Under the pieces are notes generated by a model that had not been told where the DNA came from, searched no databases, and worked only from the letters and a program-made list of their open reading frames with translations. This document shows positions 35,552 through 45,463 of a stretch of 64,000 bases of DNA, one piece after another. The stretch comes from Oligoflexia bacterium (lineage in GTDB: Bacteria; Bdellovibrionota_G; JANQFH01). A program made the position numbers and the translations under genes. How positions within the stretch are numbered: position 1 is the first letter of the stretch; the number at the start of each line of letters is the position of its first letter. The stretch covers positions 1-64,000 of the forward strand of contig JANQFH010000056.1 in assembly GCA_028277945.1 (NCBI GenBank), in the 5' to 3' direction.

Positions 35552-35797
35552 TTAACCTCCAGCTACAGGAGTCATGAACACAACCTGATCACCATCGTGC
35601 AGCGGGTGTTGCAGCGAGCCCATGCTCTCATTAACTGCCACCCGCAAATAGCTGGAAGTCTGTTCAAACTCCTTAGGGTCTGGCAAGAGGTTCCGCAGTA
35701 AATCTAAGCTGGTAGCACCCTCTTGCAGCACCACTTTTTCCTCTTCTTTGCCAAACCTCTCTTTTAACTGCGCGAAGTATCGCACCGTTACCTGCAT
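35552..35797 (-). CDS. moaD: Molybdopterin synthase small subunit
   Basis: An 81-residue ubiquitin-fold protein with the essential C-terminal double Gly (MTPVAGG) and the beta-grasp segment VTVRYFAQLKERFGKEEE. It is thiocarboxylated before sulfur transfer. It overlaps moeA by 10 bases. Confidence 0.92.
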   Translation of the reverse strand: MQVTVRYFAQLKERFGKEEEKVVLQEGATSLDLLRNLLPDPKEFEQTSSYLRVAVNESMGSLQHPLHDGDQVVFMTPVAGG

Positions 35798-37026
35798 AGG
35801 CCACCTCCATACAAATGGATCACCTCTACCGTGTCGCCAGCCTTGGTTTCGCTAGCCGCTGGAACATGGAGCAGGACATCAGCGTGCGCCAGCGAACTAA
35901 GGAGATGCGAAGCCTGCCGCCCGAGCGGCTCGACAATGGTTTCGCCGTTGTTCGACAACACCCTACCTTTAAGAAATTGATCGCGTTCGCGGTTTAGAGG
36001 TAGTGGCTGTGCTAACCGCTCTCTACTACGCTTTAGTGCACAGTCCCGAGCCCCCATCAACCCCATGAACAACGGGTAGAGATAGAGCCAGAAACAGACG
36101 AAAACCGAATAGGGATTACCAGGCAGCCCCATGACCAAAACACTGTCCTTTCTACCCAAATAGAGCGGCTTGCCTGGCTTTTGCGCCACTCGCCAAAACA
36201 GCTGATCGACGCCGAGGCTTTGCAACACTTTTTTGGTATAGTCGTGTTCGCCCACGGAAACCCCACCGCTGATAACAACCACATCTGCCTCTTGCAGAGC
36301 CACGGATACGCTCTCATGAAGCCGTTGCGGAGAGTCGCCAACACGCTCAAGACGATATGGAGGTATGCGCAGCTGTTGTAAACTGTTTGCTAACATCACC
36401 GCATTGCTATCGAAAATCTTTCCGGGAGAGAGCTGCGCCATCGACGAAACCAGTTCATCGCCAGTTACTAAGATCGAGACACGCGGCTTTCTAGCAACCG
36501 TTACTTCAGTAGTACCGACGGAGGCAAGGAAGCCCATCACTGCTGGTGTGAGGGTGGTTCCCTGCTCGGCTGCGAGCTCGCCACGGTTTATGTCCTCACC
36601 GGATTTACGTACATGGCAACCTTGATCCAAGGCATGGGCAAGAACAATCTGCTTATCTGTTTCAATCACATCTTCCTTTTTTACCACCGTATCAAAGCCA
36701 ACAGGCAGCGGCGCGCCCGTCATGATACGGATCGCTACCTGCGCAGCATCACACTCGATGGGTGGTTGACCGGCACGAACCTCACCCTTGATATGCAAGC
36801 GAACCGGCGAGCTCTGAGATGCAAATTTAATCTCCTGCCAACGCAGGGCAAAGCCATCCATGGCCGCATTGTCAAAACTAGGCAGTGACAGGGAGGCCTG
36901 TACAGGCCGCGATAGTATCCTGCCAAGACCGTCGACAAGGGCGACCGTCTCAGCACGGTCCGTAAGCTCAAACAGCTCCGCGGCCTGTTGAGCCACAAGG
37001 TTTATGGCGTTTTCCACAGATATCAT
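35788..37026 (-). CDS. moeA: Molybdopterin molybdenumtransferase
   Basis: Start ATG 37026 (MISVENAINL) overlaps the TSUP stop by 4 bases. The MoeA blocks are clear: SFDNAAMDGFAL, RAGQPPIECDAAQVAIRIMTG, VSILVTGDELV, VVVISGGVSVGEHDY and LGLPGNPYSVFV. It inserts molybdate into adenylylated molybdopterin. About 412 residues. Confidence 0.92.
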   Translation of the reverse strand: MISVENAINLVAQQAAELFELTDRAETVALVDGLGRILSRPVQASLSLPSFDNAAMDGFALRWQEIKFASQSSPVRLHIKGEVRAGQPPIECDAAQVAIRIMTGAPLPVGFDTVVKKEDVIETDKQIVLAHALDQGCHVRKSGEDINRGELAAEQGTTLTPAVMGFLASVGTTEVTVARKPRVSILVTGDELVSSMAQLSPGKIFDSNAVMLANSLQQLRIPPYRLERVGDSPQRLHESVSVALQEADVVVISGGVSVGEHDYTKKVLQSLGVDQLFWRVAQKPGKPLYLGRKDSVLVMGLPGNPYSVFVCFWLYLYPLFMGLMGARDCALKRSRERLAQPLPLNRERDQFLKGRVLSNNGETIVEPLGRQASHLLSSLAHADVLLHVPAASETKAGDTVEVIHLYGGGLCR

Positions 37027-37775
37027 AGAAAAGTCCAAAAAATTCTCGCCGAGACAAACAGAATGAGCACCGCTGTGATTCTCTGTAACTGCATGGCACG
37101 AAGATGACCTGCGCTCAGTCGACTGCCGATCTGTCCGCCCACAAACACTGCTAACACCAATGGCAAGATCCAACTCAAATCAAGTGGCAACCCACTCTTA
37201 CTGAATTGACCCACGAGCCCGCTGAGAGAGTTGACAAAAATGAACATGCTTGACATGGCAGCAATCTCTCTAGCACTGCCCCAACGAAGAAAGTAGAGCA
37301 GTGGCGACAGAAAGATACCCCCGCCAATGCCAACCAGACCGGAGACAAAACCCAAAAGCGCGCCAACAGAGAGACCCAGCCCCCAAATCGTCCGGTCACT
37401 CCTGGGGTTGCGCGACTGAACGGAATATCCCGTGAGAAGCAGCCGCAAGCCGGCAATTGCCAATGAGATGGCCAGCAGGGTTAGGAACAAGCGTTTATCA
37501 AGGGGAATACTGCCACCCAGGTAAGCAAGCGGCACGGAGGTGAGTATGAAGGGCAGCACCCGTCGGTAAGGCAGCAGCGACTGGCGCAAATAGTGATAGA
37601 GCCCGCCGGTAACGACAATGAGGTTACAGATGAGGGCGAGCTTTGGGATTGCACCGTAGGGAATGCCAGAGAGTACCAGCAGGGCAAGATAGGTGGAACC
37701 ACCACCAAAGCCAACCGAGGCATAAACCACCGCTGTAACAAAAAAGAGCGGGATCAGATAGGCGACACTTTCCAT
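37023..37775 (-). CDS. TSUP (TauE/SafE) anion permease inside the Moco operon
   Basis: Start 37775 (MESVAYLIPLF) is chosen because a longer reading would overlap the moaCB end. The ~250-residue protein has eight hydrophobic segments and the two TSUP repeats (VGFGGGSTYLALLVLSGIPY and VGALLGFVSGLVGIGGGIFL). The family moves sulfite, sulfonates and other oxyanions. No modABC is in the window, so a role for molybdate or sulfite handling is possible but inferred. Confidence 0.85.
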   Translation of the reverse strand: MESVAYLIPLFFVTAVVYASVGFGGGSTYLALLVLSGIPYGAIPKLALICNLIVVTGGLYHYLRQSLLPYRRVLPFILTSVPLAYLGGSIPLDKRLFLTLLAISLAIAGLRLLLTGYSVQSRNPRSDRTIWGLGLSVGALLGFVSGLVGIGGGIFLSPLLYFLRWGSAREIAAMSSMFIFVNSLSGLVGQFSKSGLPLDLSWILPLVLAVFVGGQIGSRLSAGHLRAMQLQRITAVLILFVSARIFWTFL

Positions 37776-37779
37776 GGCT

Positions 37780-38685
37780 TCAGTGTTTGCCTCCACGCAG
37801 CATGGGATAGCTATGCAGCAACGCGGGAAAGATGGCATCAAGGGACTCTGCTGTACCACGCGACGAACCAGGACAGTTAAGTATAAGCGTGTTGCCTCTA
37901 AGACCGGCAATACCTCTAGAGAGCATGGCGTAAGGAGTCCGGTCCTGACCATAGCTTCGCATGGCTTCGACAATCCCGGGTATCTGGCGCTCAACCACCG
38001 CGGCTGTCGCCTCGACCGTTACGTCGCGCGGTCCTAGTCCCGTACCGCCGGTAGTGACAATGAGGTCCACACCTGTCTCGCACAGCTGTAACAACTTGTT
38101 TCTAATGAGCTCCAGATCATCCGGTAAAATGTCATAGCGGATGTCTTTAACGCCCAAAGATTCAAGCCGCTGGCAGATGAGCTGGCCTGATTTATCTTGA
38201 CGCTTACCTGCATGAGTACCATCGGAGGTCACGACCACAGCCGCCCTGAATCCGGGTGGAACGCTATCCTTAAAAGCTGATTTGCCGCCGCTCTTCTCGA
38301 CAACGCGAAGATCACCAATCTCCAACTGCTTGTCTATAGGTTTGAGCATATCGTAGAGGGTTAAGGCAGCAACACTTGCAGCGGTAAGTGCTTCCATCTC
38401 AACGCCTGTCTTCCAAACCGTCGTTACCATGGTCTTCACCTTGATAGCGCCGTCTTCCATAACAAAATCCACGGACACACCATCCAACGGCATGGGGTGG
38501 CAGTAGGGAATGAGCTCGCTGGTTCTCTTGGCTGCCATGACCCCAGCAGCACGGGCCAGCTCGATCACATTGCCTTTGGGTGTGTTATTCTCTTGCACGC
38601 GCGCCAAGGTCTCTGCTGCTAACGAAAGCTTGGCCTCGGCAACGGCGGTTCTCAAAGTCATGGTTTTGCGCTCAATGAAAAACAT
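37780..38685 (-). CDS. Fused MoaC-MoaB (cyclic pyranopterin synthase and adenylyltransferase-type domain)
   Basis: The N-terminal ~150 residues are MoaC (TLRTAVAEAKLSL, LIPYCHPMPLDGV, GVEMEALTAASVAALT); the C-terminal half is MoaB/MogA (VVVTSDGTHAGKRQDKSG, VTTGGTGLGPRDVT, LNCPGSSRGTAE). Such MoaCB fusions combine cyclic pyranopterin formation and MPT adenylation or binding. A GGAGG ribosome binding site precedes ATG 38685, which directly follows moaA. Confidence 0.92.
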   Translation of the reverse strand: MFFIERKTMTLRTAVAEAKLSLAAETLARVQENNTPKGNVIELARAAGVMAAKRTSELIPYCHPMPLDGVSVDFVMEDGAIKVKTMVTTVWKTGVEMEALTAASVAALTLYDMLKPIDKQLEIGDLRVVEKSGGKSAFKDSVPPGFRAAVVVTSDGTHAGKRQDKSGQLICQRLESLGVKDIRYDILPDDLELIRNKLLQLCETGVDLIVTTGGTGLGPRDVTVEATAAVVERQIPGIVEAMRSYGQDRTPYAMLSRGIAGLRGNTLILNCPGSSRGTAESLDAIFPALLHSYPMLRGGKH

Positions 38686-39681
38686 TCAACCTCCTAACTG
38701 CCTAATCTTAGGAAGAGTGGCATGGTTGGTCGTATTCTTAAGGACTTCGTAACCTAGAGGCTTGTGCCATATGGCTGCCTTGATGATGTTGCCGATCTCT
38801 CTATCGCTGGCTCCCTGCCGCAAAGGTCGACACAAGTCAACGGACGCATGGGCGTAGAGACATAGCCTAAGCGTACCGTCCGCTGTTAATCGCAACCGGT
38901 TACAGGTGTGGCAAAATGGCTGCGACAGCGGCTGGATAAAGCCAATGCGGCCAACGCCGCCCTGCAGTGAAAAACTCTCAGCAGGTTGATAGTGTCGCGC
39001 AAGCGGCACAAGCTTGAATTTTTCTTCAATCCAAGTCCGCACCGTAGACAGCGACAGGCCTAGGTTTGGCTGCCAAGCACTCCCACAGAGTGGCATCACC
39101 TCAAGAAAACGCACCTCAATGGGAAGTTGATAAGCCAAGTCACAAAGATCGTGTACCTCAACACGACTCAAACCCTTAAGCGCGACTGTATTGATCTTGA
39201 CCTTTAATGACTGTTTCACGGCCTGTTGCAACCCGCAAACAACCTCGCGCAAACGGTCTCTACCGGTGATCGCAGAAAAGCGCTGGCGTTGGAGACTATC
39301 GATACTTATATTGACACCTTTAAGACCGGCCTGCTTAAGCAGCCCCACCATCCCTGCTAAGCGTGAGCCATTGGTTGTCAACAACAGCTCTTCTATTCCT
39401 GTAATTGTTGACAGACCACGTACCAGCGAAACAATGTCCTTTCTCAGCAACGGCTCGCCACCGGTGAGACGAACGCGGCATACCCCGAGCGCAGCAAAGA
39501 CACGGGCTAGCCGAAGAACCTCATCGGTCGCTAAAACCGCTTTTTGCTTGATGGGGTCCACACCCTCCGGAGGCAGGCAGTAAACACAACGAAAATCGCA
39601 ACGATCGGTCAGTGAGATGCGCAGATAGTCTAGGGTGCGGCCGTAAGCATCGGTTAGACGGGTATTGATACGTGAAGCCAT
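38686..39681 (-). CDS. moaA: GTP 3',8-cyclase
   Basis: The radical-SAM triad is in CDFRCVYC and the second Fe-S site in CHTCNRLRLTADGTLRLC; the GTGG-like LTGGEPLLRKD is also present. The ATG at 39681 follows GAGGTTAAC; an upstream ATG at 39774 would add about 31 residues without family similarity. It is the first gene of the nine-gene Moco operon diverging from the oxidoreductase. Confidence 0.93.
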   Translation of the reverse strand: MASRINTRLTDAYGRTLDYLRISLTDRCDFRCVYCLPPEGVDPIKQKAVLATDEVLRLARVFAALGVCRVRLTGGEPLLRKDIVSLVRGLSTITGIEELLLTTNGSRLAGMVGLLKQAGLKGVNISIDSLQRQRFSAITGRDRLREVVCGLQQAVKQSLKVKINTVALKGLSRVEVHDLCDLAYQLPIEVRFLEVMPLCGSAWQPNLGLSLSTVRTWIEEKFKLVPLARHYQPAESFSLQGGVGRIGFIQPLSQPFCHTCNRLRLTADGTLRLCLYAHASVDLCRPLRQGASDREIGNIIKAAIWHKPLGYEVLKNTTNHATLPKIRQLGG

Positions 39682-39699
39682 GTTAACCTCTTGCCAATT

Positions 39700-39775
39700 C
39701 CACCTGCTCTGTTTCTGCAGAGCGGCTTCGGGAGGCAGGGACGTTTCCAACCCTACCTGTAGGCCAGTCTTCATG
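39700..39775 (-). promoter_or_regulatory. Structured moaA leader, weak Moco-riboswitch candidate
   Basis: On the minus strand the region upstream of moaA has two hairpins. One pairs AGGTAGGG with CCCTGCCT around a loop TTGGAAACGT. The other pairs GCTCTG (39718-39723 reversed) with CAGAGC. Between them is GCCTCCCGAAGCC. GGAAACG followed by GCCTCC recalls the Moco RNA motif before E. coli moaA, but I cannot fold it to the consensus. It could instead be an ordinary leader. Confidence 0.3.
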
Positions 39776-39875
39776 GGACGCTACCCATAATGGCTAACAT
39801 CCTTATAGAAACACTGGCTCGAAGGTTTTATTCCATCTACTTAGCATGGAATAGCTGCTATGGGCGCTACTGTAT

Positions 39876-39889
39876 ATGATCTAAATCAA
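39876..39889 (+). promoter_or_regulatory. FNR-type site ATGAT-N4-ATCAA
   Basis: ATGATCTAAATCAA differs from the FNR/CRP-family consensus TTGAT-N4-ATCAA by one base. It lies 153 bases before the alpha-subunit start and about 195 bases from moaA, so it may serve either operon. The rest of the 360-base gap is AT-rich and holds no gene. Confidence 0.5.
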
Positions 39890-39959
39890 CCTTTTTTAAC
39901 CTTGGCTTAATAAGACCGTCTTGATCCAATATCATCTATGTTATGAATCTGCTGAATTT

Positions 39960-39973
39960 ATGATCTAGATCAT
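39960..39973 (+). promoter_or_regulatory. Palindromic FNR-like site ATGATCTAGATCAT
   Basis: A perfect 14-bp palindrome with the same ATGAT-N4-ATCAT spacing as the site 84 bases upstream. It lies 68 bases before the alpha start. Two similar sites support control by an FNR/Dnr-like regulator. Confidence 0.5.
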
Positions 39974-40041
39974 GTTCTTCAGTGGCCTGTCGTTTAGGAT
40001 TTTCAGTGGCAGGAGTGTCAGGCTGCAGAAGGAGTTGAAAG

Positions 40042-43000
40042 ATGCGTAGCACCGTTAGTCGTCGCCGGTTTCTGAAGATAGCCCTCTCATCGGGCACCCT
40101 TGCCGCTCTTAGCAGCTGCACAAAGCCCCTACAGCTGTTTACCTTCTTAGAACCCTTTGACCATGACAATCCGCTTGGAGGTTACCCGAATCGCGATTGG
40201 GAAAAACTCTACCGTAGCCTCTATCATTTTGACTCCACCTTCAACTTCCTCTGTGCACCCAATGATACCCACAACTGTTTGCTAACCACCTATGTAAAGA
40301 ACGGGGTTGCCTTTCGCATCGGGCCATCCTTTGGCTATGGCAAGGCAACCGACATCTACGGCAACAAAGCTTCGCATCGTTGGGATCCTCGCTGCTGTCA
40401 AAAGGGACTCGCTCTCATCCGCCGTTTTTATGGTGACCGACGCTGCAAAGAACCCATGGTACGTAGCGGTTTTCTCGCGTGGATTCAATCAGGCTTTGAA
40501 CGTGACTTTAGAACCGGTGCGATTCCAAAAAAGTATCTCAACCGCGGTCAAGACTCTTGGAAAAAGATCTCTTGGGAAGAGGCCTTTGACCTCTCCGCCA
40601 AGGCCCTGAGAAACATTACTACAACCTATAGCGGTAAAAAGGGCGAGAGGTTCCTTAAAGCGCAGGGCTACGACCCCGAGATGATTCAAGCCATGCGTGG
40701 TGCTGGTGTGCAGACGTTGAAGTTTAGGGGTGGCATGGCTGCTCTTGGGGCTACCCGCATTTTTGCCCAGTATCGACTTGCCAACATGATGGCGCTGCTG
40801 GACCAACAGGTTCGTGGCGTCAAACCAGAACAAGCGCTTGGTGGACGCGGCTGGGATAACTACAGCTGGCATACGGATCTACCACCAGGACACCCCATGG
40901 TAACAGGCCAACAGACCGTGGATTGGGATCTGGTAAATGTCGAGCATACCTCCCTGATTGTGCCGTGGGGAATGAACTGGATCACGACAAAGATGCCCGA
41001 TGCACACTGGATGACAGAGGCACGGCTTAAAGGCGCCAAGGTCTTTGTCATCGCCGCCGAGTACAGCGCCACCACGTCAAAGGCAGATCAGGCGCTCGTG
41101 GTACGACCAGGCACCACCCCGGCACTGGCTCTTGGAGTCTGCAACTTGCTACTTCAGAAGAAGGCTTACAGCCCAGAGTATTTACGGCGCTACACGGACT
41201 TACCGCTGTTAGTGCGCATGGACAATCTAGCCCTTATCAAGACCCGAGACATTTGGCAGGACCAGAGCGAAAAACCCCTCAATAACCACATCAAGGTGCT
41301 AAAAAAGGGAGAAAAACTGCCACCGCCACCGCTACAGGCTGGGCCGGCAGTTTCCGCGGCCATGCGGCAGGAGTGGGGTGACTACGTCGTTTGGGATGAG
41401 AAGAGCTCCAAAGCAACACCGCTCTACCGCGATGACTATGGTAAGCAGTATGACAAAAAGCAGGTAAAAGCTGCTCTAACCGGTAGCTATCGCGTCAAAC
41501 TCGCCAATGGTGACACCGTAGAAGTACAGCCTGCCTTTGCCCTACTCCAGAAGTACATCCAGGACAACTTTGACCTCTCTACGGTTGCATCCATCACATG
41601 GGCCCCCGAGAAGGGTATCGTCGCGTTTGCCAACTCCCTTATGGAAAATCGCGGTAAGACTCTGTTTGCCATGGGAATGGGGCCAAATCAGTTCTTTAAC
41701 AGCGACCTCAAAGACCGTAGCTGCTTTCTGCTGGCAGCACTAACCGAGAACATCGGCAAGGTGGGAGCCAACATTGGCAGCTACGCAGGGAACTACCGCG
41801 CAGCTTTTTTTAGCGGCCTTGGACAGTTTACTATTGAAGACCCATTCAACATTACGCTTGATGAAAAATCTCCGGCCAAGATCAAAGGCTACTTTAAAGG
41901 TGAGTCCGTGCACTACTTCAACCATGGAGACCAGCCCTTACGCATGGGCAACACCATGATAACCGGCAAATCCCACATGCCTACGCCAACAAAGTCGATT
42001 TTGGTGTCCAACAGCAACTCTCTCATTGGTAACGCTAAAGGCCACTATGACACGGTGGTCAACGTTCTGCCACGTGTTGAGTTTATTGGCATCAATGAGT
42101 GGTGGTGGACTGCCTCGTGTGAGTATGCTGATATTGTCTTTCCAGTAGACAGCTGGGCTGAACTCAAACAACCAGATATGACGATCTCGGTTACCAACCC
42201 CTTCCTCTATATTTATCCACGTACGCCACTACCACGAATCTTCAACACGCGGGGCGACATTGAGGTTGCTGCTGGTATTGGCAAGGCGCTCTCCAAGCTT
42301 ACTGGTGATCGTCGCTATCGAGACTACTGGCACTTTGTGCACAAAGACAAGGTGCCGGTTTACCTACAACGGATTATCGATCTCACCAACGCCACCAAGG
42401 GCTATCATATCGACGATCTTGAAGAGAAAGCAAAAGCGGGGATTCCGTCGCTGCTGATGTCACGCACCTATCCCAAAGTTGGCGCTTGGGAACAGGCCAA
42501 TGAGGAAAAACCCTATTATACCAAGACGGGCAGACTCGAGTTCTATCGTGATGAACAGGAGTTTATCGACAGTGGTGAAAACCTTCCGGTCTATCGCGAG
42601 CCGATCGACTCAACATTCTACGAACCCAATGTCATCGTCGCCCGTCCACACCCAGCCTTAAGGCCCATGCGTCCGGAAAAATATGGGGTCAGCCCAGACA
42701 ACCAAGAAGCAGATGTGCGGCAAGCACGACATATTGTCAAAAGTTGGACTCAAGTGAAACAGACCGAGCACCCGTTAAAGAAGAAAGGCTTCCGCTTTAT
42801 TTTCCACACCCCAAAGTACCGTCATGGCGCACATACCACCGCAGCAGACATTGATATCGTAAGTGTCTGGTTTGGGCCGTTTGGCGATATGCATCGAGAA
42901 GACAAACGTATGCCCTATGTCAATGAGGCCTACCTAGATATCAACCCCTACGATGCTAAATCGTTGGGCATCGAAGACGGTGACTACATCTACGTGGATG

Positions 43001-43512
43001 CCGATCCACACGACCGACCCTATCGTGGCTGGAAAAAGAACGATTCGGCCTACGAGATGTCACGACTGCTCTGCCGGGCCAGATACTATCCTGGCACTCC
43101 CAGAGGTGTGACGAGAATGTGGCACAACATGTTTGGCGCTAGCTACGGATCTGTTGCCGGCAGTAAGGTTCGCAAAGACGGACTGGCAAAGAGTCCTACT
43201 ACCGGTTATCAGGCAATTTTTCGCAGTGGCTCGCATCAGAGTGCCACCCGTGGTTGGCTGAAGCCAACGTGGATGACCGATAGCCTGGTACGAAAGAACC
43301 TCATTGGCCAAAAGATTGGCAAAGGCTTTGCTCCAGATGTGCACTGCCCAACAGGTGCGCCACGTGAAGCCTTTGTAAAAATTACCAAGGCTGAAAATGG
43401 CGGCATGAACGGCCAGCGTTTGTGGAAGCCTGCAGCTGAAAAGCTACGACCAACTTACGAAAGCAAAGAACTGCAGCGATATCTCAAAGGCGTCTTTACG
43501 ACTAAGGAGTAG
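40042..43512 (+). CDS. Type II DMSO-reductase family molybdopterin oxidoreductase alpha subunit (NXR-like)
   Basis: The 1156-residue precursor starts with a Tat signal ([10 protein letters not shown]) that ends in a Cys-bearing LSSC (Cys26). The [4Fe-4S] site reads C71-APN-D75-THN-C79 with C119 further on; the position of NarG's first Cys is Asp here. The Mo region contains [18 protein letters not shown], with Asp279 as probable Mo ligand. The C71..C79 block and the wording [23 protein letters not shown] are close to Nitrospira and anammox NxrA. So it is a periplasmic oxidoreductase that may oxidise nitrite, reduce nitrate or act on another oxyanion. An AAGGAG site precedes the ATG. Confidence 0.85.
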   Translation: MRSTVSRRRFLKIALSSGTLAALSSCTKPLQLFTFLEPFDHDNPLGGYPNRDWEKLYRSLYHFDSTFNFLCAPNDTHNCLLTTYVKNGVAFRIGPSFGYGKATDIYGNKASHRWDPRCCQKGLALIRRFYGDRRCKEPMVRSGFLAWIQSGFERDFRTGAIPKKYLNRGQDSWKKISWEEAFDLSAKALRNITTTYSGKKGERFLKAQGYDPEMIQAMRGAGVQTLKFRGGMAALGATRIFAQYRLANMMALLDQQVRGVKPEQALGGRGWDNYSWHTDLPPGHPMVTGQQTVDWDLVNVEHTSLIVPWGMNWITTKMPDAHWMTEARLKGAKVFVIAAEYSATTSKADQALVVRPGTTPALALGVCNLLLQKKAYSPEYLRRYTDLPLLVRMDNLALIKTRDIWQDQSEKPLNNHIKVLKKGEKLPPPPLQAGPAVSAAMRQEWGDYVVWDEKSSKATPLYRDDYGKQYDKKQVKAALTGSYRVKLANGDTVEVQPAFALLQKYIQDNFDLSTVASITWAPEKGIVAFANSLMENRGKTLFAMGMGPNQFFNSDLKDRSCFLLAALTENIGKVGANIGSYAGNYRAAFFSGLGQFTIEDPFNITLDEKSPAKIKGYFKGESVHYFNHGDQPLRMGNTMITGKSHMPTPTKSILVSNSNSLIGNAKGHYDTVVNVLPRVEFIGINEWWWTASCEYADIVFPVDSWAELKQPDMTISVTNPFLYIYPRTPLPRIFNTRGDIEVAAGIGKALSKLTGDRRYRDYWHFVHKDKVPVYLQRIIDLTNATKGYHIDDLEEKAKAGIPSLLMSRTYPKVGAWEQANEEKPYYTKTGRLEFYRDEQEFIDSGENLPVYREPIDSTFYEPNVIVARPHPALRPMRPEKYGVSPDNQEADVRQARHIVKSWTQVKQTEHPLKKKGFRFIFHTPKYRHGAHTTAADIDIVSVWFGPFGDMHREDKRMPYVNEAYLDINPYDAKSLGIEDGDYIYVDADPHDRPYRGWKKNDSAYEMSRLLCRARYYPGTPRGVTRMWHNMFGASYGSVAGSKVRKDGLAKSPTTGYQAIFRSGSHQSATRGWLKPTWMTDSLVRKNLIGQKIGKGFAPDVHCPTGAPREAFVKITKAENGGMNGQRLWKPAAEKLRPTYESKELQRYLKGVFTTKE

Positions 43513-43514
43513 TT

Positions 43515-44642
43515 ATGGGTGATGTGCAAAACTGGCAGCTGAATCGGAAAATGAAATATCCCTATGAGGAAAAGCGACCGCGTCGGCAGGTTGCCTACGT
43601 CTTTGACACCAACAAGTGTATTGCCTGCCAAACCTGCACCGTAGCCTGTAAAACCACCTGGACCTCAGGCAGGGGCCAGGAAAATATGTTCTGGAACAAC
43701 GTTGAAACCAAACCCTACGGGTTTTACCCGAAGGCTTGGGATGTTAAGTTGCTAAACAAGTTGGGTAGCCAAAAGTGGGGCGGCACCACCTATAAGGGCA
43801 AGACCGTTTTTGAATCGGCACCCTTTGGCGAAAGAGCCCAAGGATACCTACCGGAGCAGTCGGAATACGCTCACCCCAATATCGGTGAAGACGAGGTCAG
43901 CGGCGTCGTCGATAAGGGCGCATTCTTTCAGGGCATCCATAACGTCTGGATGTTCTACTTAGCGCGCATCTGTAACCACTGTACCTACCCTGCCTGCCTT
44001 GCCGCCTGTCCGCGCAAGGCGATCTACAAACGAGAGGAAGATGGCGTCGTCTTGGTCGATCAGAGCCGGTGTCGCGGTTACAAGGAGTGTGTTAAGGCGT
44101 GCCCTTACAAAAAGAGTTTCTACAACATGGTCACGCGTACCTCGGAAAAGTGCATTGCCTGTTATCCATTGTTGGAGAAAGGTGAGCAGCCACGTTGTGT
44201 GCAAACCTGTATTGGCAAGATCCGTTTGCAAGGATGGCTATCAAAACCGCAGGCAGTCAATCCTGACAATCCAATCGACTATATTGTCCATGTGAAGCAG
44301 GTTGCCCTGCCGCTTTACCCTCAGTTCGGCCTCGAACCCAACGTCTACTACGTTCCTCCGATAAATGTGCCGCGCGAGTTCCTACTACAGATGTTTGGGC
44401 CCCGTGTTGACAAAGCCATTGAGCTCTACCGCCAAGTAAAAGCCGATAAGAAGCTTTTGGCGGCTTTTCTCTTGTTTGGCAACACGCCAAAGATCATCAC
44501 CCGTTTTGAGGCAGCTGCAAAAGAGGCGATTGGTTACAACGACAAAGGCGATGAAGTGGTGCGGGTGCCTTATACCGAGCCCTTCTTTCAGCGGCCGTTG
44601 TTTGATTCAAAGCACCAAGTCTATCGTCATAATACCGCATGA
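43515..44642 (+). CDS. Iron-sulfur beta subunit (NxrB/NarH-like, four clusters)
   Basis: Four ferredoxin-type Cys groups are seen: [11 protein letters not shown] (C35, C38, C41, C45), [24 protein letters not shown] and [20 protein letters not shown]. The start [13 protein letters not shown] and the block [15 protein letters not shown] match NxrB-type subunits of type II DMSO-reductase enzymes. The first motif keeps all four Cys (CTVAC), whereas Nitrospira NxrB, as I recall it, has Asp there (CSMAD). It follows the alpha gene after 2 bases and passes electrons from the Mo subunit to the haem subunit. No signal peptide, as expected for co-export with alpha. Confidence 0.92.
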   Translation: MGDVQNWQLNRKMKYPYEEKRPRRQVAYVFDTNKCIACQTCTVACKTTWTSGRGQENMFWNNVETKPYGFYPKAWDVKLLNKLGSQKWGGTTYKGKTVFESAPFGERAQGYLPEQSEYAHPNIGEDEVSGVVDKGAFFQGIHNVWMFYLARICNHCTYPACLAACPRKAIYKREEDGVVLVDQSRCRGYKECVKACPYKKSFYNMVTRTSEKCIACYPLLEKGEQPRCVQTCIGKIRLQGWLSKPQAVNPDNPIDYIVHVKQVALPLYPQFGLEPNVYYVPPINVPREFLLQMFGPRVDKAIELYRQVKADKKLLAAFLLFGNTPKIITRFEAAAKEAIGYNDKGDEVVRVPYTEPFFQRPLFDSKHQVYRHNTA

Positions 44643-44650
44643 GGTTCGGC

Positions 44651-45460
44651 ATGAAAAAAATCTTAATCTTGATAAGCCTTTTTTGCTGCCTACCGGCAGG
44701 TGCGCAGGAGATCGTTGCACACTATAGTGCTTTGTCTAACCAAGATCTTTCAGCTCCTGATCCGCAAGCTAACTTATGGGATGACGTTGCAAAGACGACT
44801 GTAATCTTACTACCACAGGTGGTGACACCGCCCTCCCGAGTGCAAACAACGGTCCAAAAGCTCAACGTGCAAGCCATACACAACAACGTCTGGCTAGCCC
44901 TGCGTCTAACCTGGGACGATCCCACTCAAGACTTTCAGATGCAGAGCCACCACGCTAGTGACGCCTGTGCCATCCAATTCCCCGTTAGAGAGTTCGACAA
45001 GACCTCGCCCTTTATGGGCACCAAAGACTACGGAGTTGCCATCTACTATTGGAAAGCCGCGTGGCAGAAGGATGTTGAGGCCGGTTTCCAGGGTATCAAG
45101 GAGCTATACCCACACACCTGGGTGGACAGTTACGAGTTTGGTGAGGAAATCGCCCTAAATGCCCACAACCCCGTATCCCTACAAAAGCGCCGCAGGCCCG
45201 TTGAAGACCTCATTGCCGCAGGCTTTGGCACGTTGACAACCCAGCAACAGCAAAATGCCGAGGGCTCTGGCGTGTGGCAAGAGGGGAGTTGGTCTGTGGT
45301 TATAGCGCGGCAATTGGCAACAGGCGATGAGCAGGATCCTCAGTTAAGCGTTGGCACGAAAACAGGCCTGTCGTTCGCTATATGGGAGGGTTCGCAGGGT
45401 GATGTTGGTGGCCGCAAAAATTACTCGATGTGGGTACCCCTGACAGTGAAGGCGAATTAA
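44651..45460 (+). CDS. Periplasmic haem-b gamma subunit (EbdC/NxrC-like)
   Basis: A Sec signal peptide (KKILILISLFCCLPAGA) precedes a ~250-residue ethylbenzene-dehydrogenase-type haem domain with LRLTWDDPTQDF and the block ACAIQFPVREF. A Met ligand may lie in SPFMGTKDYG, and a Lys ligand further on. ATG 44651 is favoured over 44639, which overlaps the beta stop by 4 bases. It should carry haem b and connect the enzyme to a soluble electron carrier. No c-type haem motif is present. Confidence 0.8.
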   Translation: MKKILILISLFCCLPAGAQEIVAHYSALSNQDLSAPDPQANLWDDVAKTTVILLPQVVTPPSRVQTTVQKLNVQAIHNNVWLALRLTWDDPTQDFQMQSHHASDACAIQFPVREFDKTSPFMGTKDYGVAIYYWKAAWQKDVEAGFQGIKELYPHTWVDSYEFGEEIALNAHNPVSLQKRRRPVEDLIAAGFGTLTTQQQQNAEGSGVWQEGSWSVVIARQLATGDEQDPQLSVGTKTGLSFAIWEGSQGDVGGRKNYSMWVPLTVKAN

Positions 45461-45463
45461 GTG

